DNA from: Brienomyrus brachyistius
Taxonomy: Eukaryota; Chordata; Actinopteri; Osteoglossiformes; Mormyridae
Length of the DNA: 64,000 bases
NCBI RefSeq assembly: GCF_023856365.1
Contig: NC_064540.1
Span: 1,921,501-1,985,500 of the forward strand
Direction of reading: 5' to 3'
Made by a program: the position numbers and the translations under genes. Position 1 is the first letter of the stretch. Every line of letters begins with the position of its first letter. The notes beneath the pieces were generated by a model that saw only the letters and a list, made by a program, of their open reading frames with translations, did no database searches and had not been told where the DNA came from. Positions 11,996 to 23,775 of this stretch are shown here, one piece after another.

Positions 11996-14719
11996 AGGAA
12001 TGGGGGCATGTTGGCATGTTAGCCTCTTGGGATGCAGGGAGCGGAATGCGAAGAGTGGCGTTCCGGCATACAATGCGAGTCAAACTGTCCCGTATTGTCG
12101 TAAACTCTTGAGAGGCAAACTTCACACGGCGGAGCTATACATAAACAGCGTCTCTATCTAGGGGCGGCAAAAGTTGGCGAGCGGGGAAGGCATGACGCAA
12201 TCAAAGGCCTCTGTGCCGGCTCCTCCGCAAATCAGCGCACGCGGAAGTGGTGACAGCAGAGGAGCTGACAGCACGAGTGCTCGGGCTTTAACAGTCATGT
12301 GTTTTGACAGCCCCGTAATGATATAAGGCACCTTCACCTGACATAACCTCTTCATTTCAATGATGCTTTTTTTAGCTGCCGAGGTTATTATCCTAAGTGA
12401 CCATCTATGTGATTTATCCTTTTTTTTACCCCCTTGCTCTGCTGGAAAATGACCACGATCCCGTCCGCTGGACACCACCTGGTTCGGGATGCACAAAAAA
12501 AGAGAAAAAGATTCATTTTACATTCCCCTTTCTGTTCCCGGTGACAGAGCCAAGTGCCTCAGAAGGCTTTTATTGCTGCCTGGCAGGGAGCCTTAAGATG
12601 GCTGCTGCCACATCAGACCTTCCCTCTTCCAAACCCTCACCACTGACCCCATCACGCATGGCATCACCGTCATTCCGAGAAGGACATCTGCCGTTCCGGA
12701 CATTTTTACCCAGGTCTAGACAGCAAGACGCAACACCAGAGAAATACCACTCGTTACATCTCCCCTTGTTAATTTAATCCAGTTAATTTGACTAACCCAG
12801 AAAGTTACAGACAGGTGACAGCGGCGTCTTCGTAAATGGCAGTGTCCCTCACAAACAAAATTCTCCGTTCCTTTACATAACAGTGGAAGCTGTTAAAAAA
12901 CTAGATATCTAAACCTTCAATTTTATGTTAGTTTAGAAACGATTATCCCTTTGCAGCTCAGAAGAATGTATCTAGAATTCCCGGAGATACATTTTAAAGC
13001 AGAAGAATTTTGTTGGATGTGACTGGCTGGGTCAGAGAGCAGTGAGCTCAAACTTCCGCAAGTTTTTATGTTTAAATACAGTAAATCGGAACATATAAAT
13101 TGATCGATGCCCAGGATTTATATTCTATTCAAGAGCACTGCCATCGGGGAGCAGGTAACTTCCATCAGTGGAATTGCCAGTTCAGAGGCTGTTCAGATAT
13201 TGATGAAGTGACATAGCGCTTTTAATGACTTGCTGTGTTGTGCCCTGTTCTCTCGCTCAGTTAACGGCATGTGGGAGTACAACAGTCATACTGGAATTTC
13301 AGTGCCGGTCTGCAGGTTACAGACACGGCAACATTAAGAAATGCAAACACATGCCTGATCCCTTCTAAGAATATACTGCTATTCCACAATCCTGAAATAC
13401 CTGAAAGCTTCTTTTAAAATGGATGTAGATACGTAAATTACACCCTGTTTCTTTTGCCCTTACGTCCCGCTCCTCAGTAATGTGGCAGAACCCTCAATAG
13501 AGCTCATGTGGCGACACACTGTATTTTAGAATTACATGGTGTTCCAGAATGTTCCAGCAGAGGCACAGAATTGATGGTCACACTACAATGCTTTCAGGAT
13601 GTTAATGGTATTTCCGCGTTTTTTTGTATTTTCACCATAATTCTGAGTCATTTTAGGTTCATTGAGATAAATATATTTCCTTCAAGGCCATGCTGTACTT
13701 GTAGTTAATGATTTCTGATTCAAGGTTTCTAGGGGTGACACTATTTTTTCCCCCCCCGGGTAATTCTGGTTTACAAGGTAACACGGCAGTTAATCTCGCA
13801 CAGATCTTTTTTTTTTTTTTAATCTTTCTCCACTCCCCCAACTCCATTTGGACCTCTCTGTCTGTCTCGTGATTAATGTCCCTCCGTCACACTGTCCACG
13901 GCAGTGTCCCGGTCCAGCTGCACTGCACTCATCTCCAGTGCTGCCCTTAGTCACCCCAGATACCTCCTGGCACCTATCGGCAGTACATGGTCCCAGCACG
14001 CACACATCTGGCCCGGCTACCAGATTGCCATCATCCCCAGGTCACCACCAGCAGCCCCTCTCAGCCGGTACCCTCCGTAAACTGTACATTTATCATGACC
14101 TGTTTCATTTTAAACGCTTCATATCATACGTAACCTTCTGTATTTGCCAGTGGTGGTAAACAGCCCTTTAATTATCTTCCTTAAAAACCCACTTTCAAAT
14201 CTCCAATTTATAGCTTCCTTTAACTACTTTCATGATAAACATCTCTATCTGCCTCCCCTTTCATTCCTTATGTTAATTACTTTCTTTAATTGTATCATTA
14301 TGTCTCTGACCTTTGAATCTTACTACGATTTAAAAATGGTCTCTGTGACTTATCCAACTTATCCAGCCAGAAGATCATTGTAAATATAGGGTTGTTCATT
14401 GTGGACTTGGGGTGGACATAAGTACAGGTCTCTGGTCAAATGCGGCAAACGTTCGATATATTGCAACGACTTTGACTCAGTCCTCTTCCAATCTGGCCTC
14501 TCATGAAATTGTCTCCTTCCCCGACTCACCTCTCTTCCCAGTCCGTCGACTGACCCAGTTCCCCAGCCATAAACAGGCATGCGGCCCGCGAGACACACAC
14601 GTGCGCAGTCCTCGCGGTTACGGCCGCGCCACCAAGCACCGTTTCGAGATCCCGGCACGAAGCCTCGATGGAAAAACCCCAAGTTAAACAGCTTGACCCA
14701 CTTTTCAGGCTGATCCCGT

Positions 14720-14738
14720 GGGGGGGGGGGGGGGGGGG
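14720..14738 (+). repeat. G19 homopolymer
   Basis: Nineteen consecutive G, then TTGGGGG. One of the longest G runs in the window. Confidence 0.9.
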
Positions 14739-16274
14739 TTGGGGGTGTGTGACGGGTGTTAAAACTCACAAAGAAGCGAGAAAATCGACAAACAAAACAA
14801 CGAAAAAGGAATCAGTCACATTAATTCACAGACCCTGCGGAAAAGGTCTGAAAATGCTGAAGAAGAAGCTCTGTTCTTCCCATAACAAACAGAGATCACG
14901 CACATCAATTTAGGTCACGCTCGACGTTCAGATATCGCTGAAGGACACATATGTGGGGGTGAAGTTTAAGTAATATTGTTGCCTCCCACTATCAATATCA
15001 GTGTGAAACCTTTGGTCCTGACAGTAATAAATCTTCTTCTTCGATTACTGCTTTGCTCGGTTCTCCATGGGTCCGACACTCTACCCAACCTCCTGCAAAC
15101 TCCTCTGAGTGAACTTGGACCAAGTTGAAGGACTCGGAATCTAGTTCCACATCCGTTCCCTACCCACACACACCCCATGTCCCCAACCCTCTCCCCTAGA
15201 TTAGGTCTAATTAACGAAAGCCCATGCTAAGATGGTGTATTATTCAGGACTGCAGCTTGGCATCTCCAGCCCAGTAGATCCCAGAGAGGCTTTCAACAGA
15301 GCCAACTGAAGCCAGGGAACAAGTCTAGGAGAGGAAAAAATTTAAAAATGAGCCCACAGCTTGGACAAGAGTATGGAGCCACTTTTGAAATGTGGCGGAC
15401 GTCTCACATACATTATTTTGACATGGGCTAAATTTTAATCAGCTTTGCTTGCAAAGCTATGGAAAGCTGCTGACGGCAAGGTATGATGCAAGGGGAAGGA
15501 GATGGAAACGAGGAAGAGGAAGACGTTGGGGGGGGGGGTGAAGACAAGAGATGGGGGAACCAGAAGAGATGGTCCCTCACACGATGGATCCCTCTGGAAG
15601 ATCAGAGGAGGTGTCCTTTGTGAGATCCCAAAGGTTCCTGAGCACGAACCGCTCCCGTCTATACGAGTCAATAACGAAAAGCACGTCAGGTCTGTCATTT
15701 GAAGATGAGATTTTTTTTTTTCCCAAGGTATATTGACTCTTCATTACTTCGCCCTTGTTGTTGTTTTTTTTTTCTGAACTTACAGCCTGTGATTTAATTT
15801 AAGGAGCTGCTTGAGATTGAATATTAAAATTGCAATGAAAGCCTTGGGGCAGATTTCAGCGGATTTCTGTTCTCTTTATTATTTGACTCTTGGAGGTGGA
15901 ATTGACCGAGTTTTCATGGGTCATTATTCCAAATGAGGGCTTGTCTTTTCTTCCTGTGTTGTACATGTCTGCATTACAAGCCTCAACAGAGAGATGAAAA
16001 ATGTTTTAAAAATAAAATGAACAAATAAAATTAATCCCACCCCCGGTCACATCTGGAGTAGCACTCGTACTGATTGACCCTGAGTGATCCCACTCGTCTG
16101 CACTGTGAGTTATGATATTTGGTGTCTCTTGGATTACACTTTAATATTTCATTACATGCACAAAATCCTGCTCTATATATCTCTCCCAGGTGTGCCTCTA
16201 TTAATCACAGACAACACTGTAAAAACCAAGGCTGTCTAATAAGTCAAGCAATGTGCCACACACACTCCCAGTCT

Positions 16275-16298
16275 TACACACACACACACACACACACA
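16275..16298 (+). repeat. (CA)n microsatellite
   Basis: About twelve CA dinucleotides, with a few irregular CA steps just upstream. Confidence 0.9.
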
Positions 16299-18587
16299 AT
16301 TTCAATTTGGAAGGACGGATGCATTACTATGTGCAGTAGATACACAAAAACGCCCTTTCATCTGACAAAAGCAGATAACTGTCCATTGAAGGACCACACA
16401 GCATTATGGGTAAATGGGGAAATACAGCAGATCACATAGTACGAATATATTCGGTATTCTATTAATGATGAGATGCGTAATCAGACGTAATCAGGTGTGA
16501 GCTGCCCCCCCCCCCCCCAGACTCGGTGCATTTCCTGTTGCTTTTCAGAGCAACACCAGGGAGCACAACCCACATTTATTTACCGCTCATGTCCAACCGA
16601 CGGCTGGGGACTGCTCAAACTGGAACACCAGAGCTAGCTAAAGTAGGGCTGCCGACTCCTTCGGCTACCCCTTGGGTTCATTAGGAAACGCGAAGAAGGG
16701 AAAAGCAAAGAATTCCTCACTAAATATAAGGGTCGGAGGCCTAGCGAGGAGATTTTTGACACTTCTAAGCGATCTGCTGGCAATCCGGGGGGCCAGACGC
16801 AAGGCGACAGGAAGCCTTGATGCTTGCCAGGTCCTGGGCATCCCACAGCAAATGCCCTTCATTGGTTCCAGAGCTGTGTTCTTGTCCTCTCTGCCACTAG
16901 AGCTCGGAATCGTACCCTCATAAATAAAGTCTTCAGCCAGCAAACTCTGGTGCGTTCAGCACTCATTTCCGTAATTTAACTGCATATTTCTTCATGGCCT
17001 TTTCATTCCCGCCACCCTGTACTGCTGCGTACAGCTTATCCGCCACATTATGCCCTTTTTTCGATGGGGATATTTGCCGTCTGATTCCTTTTTACACAAC
17101 ATAACGTGCCGTGATATTTTCCCTGGTGCGACTGTCTTTGGGACGCCGTTCTCAAAGTGGCAGCCCGACACAGGATGCACCGAGAGCGATCTTGTGCGAC
17201 TCTGACTGAAATCGAGTTAACGGCGCCCATCGAATTGCAATAACGCGCCACGAGCATCTTGATCTACACCTTCTGCAAAGCCAAATGAATGAGTCACCAT
17301 GTGCTCGGCTCCATGCTGTGGAGGATTTCCATGTATTCCTACATATCTTCCAGACTGGACTTAGTACAGAGGCCGGCTTCGGAGGCCGGCTGGCCATGCG
17401 GACGTCCTTGCGGAGTCAGGCAGCATCTGTCAGCGGGCTCCTCCAGGGCAGCCTGGCACCCTGCCTGGGTTTCCGATGCCAAGCCCCATGCCCTCACCCC
17501 GCTACTCCCACCTAGGGAGCAGTGGTCTACTTCCGAAAAAGAACACATCTGTTTGTGCGGGCTCCTCCTCTCCGCCCAGTGGGAGGGGATCGTTTGATTG
17601 GTTGGGCTCTAAAGTGGCTGTCGGCCCTGTGAACGCAGCGATGGCCGCCCCGGTGGCACGGCCGATGCAGTTGGTCACCGCGCTGACTGACGTATTATCA
17701 AAGCTTTTACGCAAGATGTCGCGAGGCTTGGTACCGGTTCTTTTAAGATTCCCCTTTTTATGTCACTTCTGGTTGCTCACGGCTTTTATGCTAACTTCAC
17801 TATCTCTGGAAGGCCGAGAAGTCTACATCGCAGTTTGCGGGGCTAAGAGTTCAAACTGTCTCGGAACAAGAAACTCACAGGAAGGGTTCTCAGAAAGGTA
17901 TTTAACAACTCGCAAGCCTTCATAGAATCCCAAGGCTGAATTACTGCGTTGTTTGCACCTGCCTCCATCCTAAAATGGCTCCGATTTGCTGTTTGTTTTG
18001 AATGACAATTATATTTGACACACTGGTTCATAAGCAAAGGGACTTCCATCAAGTAAAAAAGGAACATCACCTCTTCCAAACAGAAACAGAACGTCCACAA
18101 CATGAAATGCTTGGCATTTAGTATTTACATTCACTTACATCAGCCATATTGCTGCCCTCGGCCTAGCTGGCCCTGTTATTTTGCTAGGCAGATCCAAACC
18201 GTCGCCAAAATGAATGATCAGTCGGATTTAGGCAGTAGACAGGAAGTCCATAAAAGATGAGTCAAGAACATGGGCAGAGAGTGTCAGCCTGTCAATGCGA
18301 GCACTGTGAGCGAGCGAGGTATTTAGTCATCCCTAAACCACTCTCCCAAAGACAGCCGAACGGATGGCTGAATCAGGCTTAGAGACTTATCATCTGACCG
18401 GTGTTAGGCTGCTGCTGATGCAGCCCAATGAGGCTGAATTTTTAAACTGGGATGCCCATTCCTCTGAAGATGTGTTGGAACATGTATTAAAAAAATCCAC
18501 TGTTCCAGAAATGCCTGTTATTTCGCAAAAGCAAATTCATCACGATGTGCTTAGTGCCTGATGTATACAACATTCCGTATTAACTAT

Positions 18588-18947
18588 CCATCCATCCATC
18601 CATTTTCCAAACCGCTTTTCCTAGTCGCGGGGGGTCCGGAGCCTATCCCAGAAGCAATGGGCACGAGGCAGGGAACAACCCAGGATGGGGGGCCAGCCCA
18701 TCGCAGGGCACACTCACACACCATTCACTCACGCACGCACTCCTACGTCTAATTTAGCAACTCCAATTAGCCTCAGCATGTTTTTGGACTGTGGGGGGGG
18801 GGAAACCGGAGTACCCGGAGGAAACCCCACGACGACATGGGGAGAACATGCAAACTCCACACACATGTGACCCAGGCGGAGACTCGAACCCAGGTCCCAG
18901 AGATGTGAGGCAACAGTGCTAACCACTGCACCACCATGCCACCCCCT
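18588..18947 (-). mobile_element. tRNA-derived SINE (DANA/HE1-like body), complete
   Basis: A complete 360-bp element in minus orientation. Read on the minus strand it starts with a tRNA-like head (A-box-like TGGTGCAGTGGTTAGCACTG, B-box-like GGGTTCGAGTCTCC), continues with a body containing GTGTGGAGTTTGCATGTTCT and TCCTCCGGGTACTCCGG, and ends with repeated ATGG. It is flanked by an 11-bp target duplication with one mismatch, GTATTAACTAT at 18577-18587 and GTATTGACTAT at 18948-18958, as expected for LINE-driven retrotransposition. The head and body type are familiar from fish SINEs of the DANA/HE1 kind; the exact family name is not certain. A G9 run interrupts the body near 18795. Confidence 0.9.
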
Positions 18948-18958
18948 GTATTGACTAT

Positions 18959-21065
18959 ATCTGGATAAATTAACTGCTAGGAAGTACTGTATTATTTTTT
19001 TGGGTTTGCCTATAAAAAATTTCAGATTATTTCACTTTGAAAATAGCTGTCAATGGTGTGGACCGTTAAGCAAAGCTTCTTTAAAACTTTCACACCATTG
19101 AGGGTTCCAGCCCAGCTTTGTGATGCAGTTTCAGTATCGATAAAAGGAAATATTACTACTTGGAAACAATACTTGGACTCGTTCGCCGGTAATTCGAGGT
19201 GATGTTAAAGGCAGCTCACTGGATGTAATTAGCTTAGAAAACAGCCCCACCCAGACCAAGCACGGAGAGGAACAACAGTCAGCAAACATCGTCTATCTTT
19301 TGACCAACTGTCCAAATACTGTCTTCTCTTACAAAAATCCACCCTACAACAAAGAGAAGACCCGTCTTGCTTATTTCTTTCCCCCAAAGTGCATCTTTCA
19401 CCCACAGAAAAGAAGAACAAGTTCAGGGAAAAATGTAAACAAAAACCAAGTGGAAATCGCAGCTTGTATATATCAGCGTAACCTCAGAGTCGCATTAAAC
19501 GTATTAGGACTTTATAAGCGCATCAGTCAACAGGCATGGACACCGTTTAAGCACATCAGCTCCTTCAGATCAAACCGTCAATGCAGCACAGTAGACATTA
19601 ACCACGCAATGAGGGATCCTGAAAGCAACATATCCTGTCGAATATCCTGCTCACGTTGCATTTAGCTGCTTATCTGAAGCTGTTGTTCAGAGTGACTCAC
19701 AGTCTTCCACACTTGTAAGGTTGATTATAGTGCCGTAGAAATTCAGGTTAAGGAACTAGTGCCACAGCTCCCTCTCTCCCCCGCAGGACTTAAAAATTTA
19801 TGTCATGGGCCATCCTCTCTCCACTGTGCTAAGTGCTTTGCTGACTGTTAACTTTATCAGCCTTTTAATAGCACGAGGACTTCTTTTGTAGAGTGACGAG
19901 CTTTCCAGCCACGATCGCATCTAAACGTCAATTACGTCTACGCTGCCCTCCCCCCTCCCCAGATCACTCTGTAGTAAAAGGAGCACCGCGATCCGGACAT
20001 GTTACCTAAGAGCCCGCATACACACACAAACGAGTCCACGTGCACATACATAAACGCATGAACGCGCATGCATACTGTATATTAGCACATAAATACAGAC
20101 AAGGGATATAACGGAGTGTATAAATAAAGTTCTATAAATGCCACAAACACATGGTAATTAGTTTGATTCAATATGATTCAAACCCCGCTATGCTGCGGGG
20201 GTGTAGATAGAAGATAGATTTTTTAACTGCGTGATAAGAGGATTTCTGAGACCAAAGCGTTTGCTTTCATGGTGTTTAGTTACAGCCCACAGACCGTCCT
20301 CGAGCCATTCTGCCTCTCTGCCGCTCCCTCGCGCTCCCCCAATAAACGCTGGAACATTAAACAATAAAATTTGGAGAAGACTTAGAAATAAAGCTTCCTT
20401 ATGAACCACTGGCAGCATTATTAGGCCGGGTTGATGGGCAAACTTACAAAAGGACTCCGCACACTTGCCAACTGTGGTCCTTTTTAAGTAACCCAAATAC
20501 CACATTTTAAACCTTTATAGTATTAATAATGTAACATTTATAATTATTTTTTTCATGCGAATAAGTCAGGCAATGCAGTTGTATGTATTATGAGAGTATG
20601 TAGTTTACGTGGTTTTGCCTTTGCGTATCTTCTGCTGCAGACGTCGAATGAATAACTTAGGGGGATCCATTTCCTAAAGCGGTGGCGAGGACCATCCGAT
20701 GGGGGATTAAAATATCAGTCGCTGGCCGCAGTAGCCTATGTTCAAATGGAATGAAGTATTTCCCTTTCTCGTTTCATTGCTTTACAATCTCCATGTCTTT
20801 CCATCTATATGGGGTCAATTATATATTGCAAAATAACCGAACACCAAAAAAGACACTCGGCGCACTTCGCACACAAACGGGCATCGATGTTAAATAAGTA
20901 ACGTAACACGTGAAGGAGTTTACAGCCGGGGTGCTTTGTATGACTGATTATTGAAAATACTTATGGTGAAACCACCGCGGCGGATTTTTAATCATCGTTC
21001 CCTGGTGCTGTGGCTTTCCTGTACGACGGGACTCGGCGCTCCCCCCACGCTTGCCCTCCCCCGCT
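18959..21065. other. Non-coding stretch
   Basis: Mostly unique DNA, apart from a possible SINE remnant at 19655-19800. The open frame at 19300-19665 (plus, 121 codons) has no recognisable domain. No exon with convincing splice borders is seen. Confidence 0.5.
19655..19800 (-). mobile_element. Probable decayed SINE of the 'TTTTATCCAAAG' family
   Basis: CATTTAGCTGCTTATCTGAA, GAGTGACTCACAG and ATTCAGGTTAAGGAACT follow the order of the common fish repeat containing 'atttagcagacgcttttatccaaagcgactta' type sequence, with many changes. The better copy is at 32525-32716. Orientation is minus. Confidence 0.35.
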
Positions 21066-21067
21066 CT

Positions 21068-21119
<52 letters not shown>
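21068..21119 (+). repeat. (CT)n microsatellite, about 26 units
   Basis: An uninterrupted CT array, which reads (GA)n on the strand of the putative exon at 23235-23288. It is one of three long CT arrays within 2.7 kb (also 22414 and 23723). Confidence 0.95.
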
Positions 21120-21122
<3 letters not shown>

Positions 21123-22412
21123 TTAAACATTCAGCACCGCGGCACTTGGACAGCGCCGGACTTCCCGTCTCACTATAACCAACGTGATTTGGAACCGAGC
21201 ATCCCTCAAGAACATAATATGCATCATCTGCGATGTCTCTTTTCACATCATTTACAGACATAAATACAAGAACGCGTAGGCTTATTTATTAATAGAAAAT
21301 AATTACTTGCCTAGAATACACGATTCAGTTACAATAACGCCCAGTCCAGAATTCCTCGAGATATTAAGCATCGTATAAATACATACAGTATTTATGTTTC
21401 CAGTGCAAATCAAAAATTATAAACGGGGAATGCTTGCTAAATCACAAGAACCGCTCAAATGTGAGATTTCTGGCATATTTATCGGCAGGTTGTATCAAGT
21501 GTACAACTTCACGTCACCTGTCACCGACAAGCACGTCCGGCGGGCACAAAGGGATTCTGTGATGTTTCATGTATATCTTTCGTTAGCGGTCAATTCTAGG
21601 ACGCCGTGATGCAAAATAACATGAACCACCAAAATAACTATTAAGTAAACGGTTTATATCATTACCACATACGGTTTCATTATTTGAAATATGTACTGTG
21701 CTATTTAAAAATAGTTCTTGTCTAGCAGGACTCTGTTGGCATGAAGTTCATTAAACTCAAGTTAATTAGGCTATGGACCGAAACAGGAGAAAGACACAGG
21801 AAAGCATGCACGCACGCTGGTGCGACCAGACTCACGCAAACAATACCAGAGTAAATTATAAAGAATAAGTAATGAATACAATCAGCGGCTGCTCGAATAA
21901 ACCCAAAGGGCTTATTCGCCGACTGAGAGAAAGAACCGAGCCCCGTAGTGGGTCGATCGCTGAAGAAAACATTCAGGGAACAATGTTTTCATTAATATGC
22001 TCACGAAGAAAGTAATAACGCTGGATCCTGTTTCTTTCTTATTTGTACGGTCCAAGGAGACTTACTGCATATTGAACAGAGTGACAGCACGGTTAAATCT
22101 GTGCAGTCATTCACGGCGGACTGGGTGGTAGGAAGAGACGCGGGAATTCAACCTCTTTTCACGGTTAAAGTTTTGCTGGGTGACGGAGAATGAGCTGCAT
22201 TCGTCATCAGTTTTAATGTTTTACAGCCGAGGCGATTAATCAAATCCGGATCGGCGAATAAACAACGTTGATGTGTTTTTACCACCACTCCCTATAATAG
22301 TCATAGCAATAAATATTCAAACATGCAAACATGGAAGGGAGCTAATTTTATCTTGAATTACTTCCTAAAAAGTTTCCAGTACCTTCGGGAGAAGTATGAA
22401 ATTTGATTCACC

Positions 22413-22413
<1 letters not shown>

Positions 22414-22498
<85 letters not shown>

Positions 22499-22511
22499 CA
22501 CACACACACAC
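22414..22511 (+). repeat. Compound (CT)n(CA)n microsatellite
   Basis: A CT array at 22414-22465 runs directly into a CA array at 22466-22511, interrupted once by CG. Both are homopurine/homopyrimidine or alternating tracts able to take non-B structures. Confidence 0.95.
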
Positions 22512-23234
22512 CTCTTGTGAAATGTACTTGACTATAAATAAATAACGTGCTGGTGGCGATAAGTGTAATTCGCCTGCGGCAAGCAAATAACCCGCTTTCG
22601 TGCAAAATCTTCATGCACCGCTGGTTGGACTAACACAGTAATAAGCAACGATATTGAAATATTTGCGATAGGCGGGAAACCTGTTTATGTGTAAACTGGA
22701 AGAGAAGCCTAAAGACGGACGATCCAATTACACAAAAAGGTGTCCAGCAAGATGCAAGTAAAAGCAAGTTCATTAGCGAGCACGTTGAACTCCAGAGTTA
22801 CTTTCTGAGACTAAAATTGCATTTCTCCTCAGCATAAGCGTGTCGTTTCCTCAACGCCTGAATGTGATTTTGCATGAGAACTTGCAGATTTGTGATAGGG
22901 GAAAGTTTGGGCGTCAGACATTTCATTACACGCCTTTGTATCGTCAGTCGCACCTGATAACCGTGTAACTGTATTCACATCGTTCAAGAATGGAAGTAAA
23001 ATAAAAAAGACACTCAAAAATCTGTTTCCACTTGTGCGAAACGGCCGTCATGATGTTTATCAAACTGGATGTACACGGAATCCAGATACTTTTACATGGA
23101 TGAGAAACTTCCGTTATTTCCCTAAGTTAACCCAAGTTATTCTAAACGTAATAAGATACCAAGCGGCAGAGCAGAGGAATGCATGGTAACCGCTTGATGG
23201 AGGCTACTGGTTCGGGGCGAGTTGGACTTCTTAC

Positions 23235-23288
23235 CTTTCGCAGAATCCACTGGCCGAGGATCGCGACGGTCCAGTAGAGCACCTTCAT
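23235..23288 (-). CDS. Candidate first coding exon, signal-peptide-like N terminus
   Basis: Read on the minus strand, an ATG at 23288-23286 opens an 18-codon frame giving MKVLYWTVAILGQWILRK, and ends in AAG followed by GTAAGAAG, a near-consensus splice donor in phase 0. An in-frame TAG lies about 36 bases upstream and the -3 base is a purine, so this ATG is a sensible start. The peptide has a lysine, then a hydrophobic stretch (residues 3-16), like the start of a signal peptide or signal anchor, which suggests a secreted or membrane protein. I do not recognise the family. The next exon would lie at lower coordinates, and I could not find it. The main doubt is that a short exon of this kind can arise by chance; the donor, upstream stop and hydrophobic start together make it better than chance. 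Confidence 0.5.
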
Positions 23289-23713
23289 CGCACCTCCCGA
23301 ACAGCAAACCTCCCTGAGGCTATTAATCTCCCTGGGTTAACATATACAGACAGAAGGAAAGTCAGGGATCACAAACAATCCAAGAGTCAGGATTAAAAAA
23401 AAATAAGTGGGAAATGTATTTTTGAGTCTATTTACGGATGTCTCGGTTTAGGGAATAAAGAGTCTGTTCAGCTTCTAAAGTCCGTCATTGGGAAATAAAA
23501 CAGATCCATAGGTATCTTTCTCTGCAGCGTGTGGAGTCATGAAGTTCACTGATGGAGAGAAGTCAGGGAAACGCTGGTGAGAAATAGGAGGATCAAGAGC
23601 AGCTCTAATGTCCCCCACCAGTCAGTCGGCTACTCCTGGTTTAAAAGCAAGTGCCTTTTCACCTTCGTTGTTTTACTGTTCCCTCTCCCCCTCCCAATCT
23701 TTCCCTCTCTCTT

Positions 23714-23722
<9 letters not shown>
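23289..23722 (-). promoter_or_regulatory. Putative 5' UTR and promoter of the 23.2-kb exon
   Basis: If the exon at 23235-23288 is real, its leader and promoter lie here. On the minus strand a TATA-like GCTTTTAAACC occurs about 350 bases upstream of the ATG (near 23640), with a (GA)n array immediately beyond it (23723-23762). GA-rich tracts are common near vertebrate promoters. No transcription start can be fixed from sequence alone. Confidence 0.25.

Positions 23723-23775
<53 letters not shown>
23723..23775 (+). repeat. (CT)n(CA)n microsatellite
   Basis: A CT array of about 20 units (23723-23762) followed by a short CA array to 23775. It has the same order, CT then CA, as the compound array at 22414-22511. 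Confidence 0.95.

Larger units (their letters stand above)
9441..18576. other. Long non-coding stretch rich in homopolymers
   Basis: About 9 kb with no supportable exon. It contains C12 at 10066, C17 at 11495, T11-G11 at 11974, G19 at 14720, C14 at 16505 and a CA microsatellite at 16275. Open frames such as 11623-12111 (plus, 162 codons) and 17476-17925 (plus, 149 codons) have no recognisable domain and look like chance in GC-richer DNA. About 15780-15930 is AT-rich, non-repetitive and free of microsatellites. Confidence 0.5.

Noticed and set aside
11623..12111. 162-codon plus-strand open frame
   Set aside because: It runs through the T11-G11 homopolymer at 11974 and has no recognisable domain.
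17476..17925. 149-codon plus-strand open frame
   Set aside because: No domain; GC-rich DNA gives long frames by chance, and frames on the other strand overlap it.
18588..18947. tRNA gene on the minus strand
   Set aside because: Only A-box and B-box-like words remain, in the head of a SINE with target duplications; no cloverleaf or acceptor stem was found.
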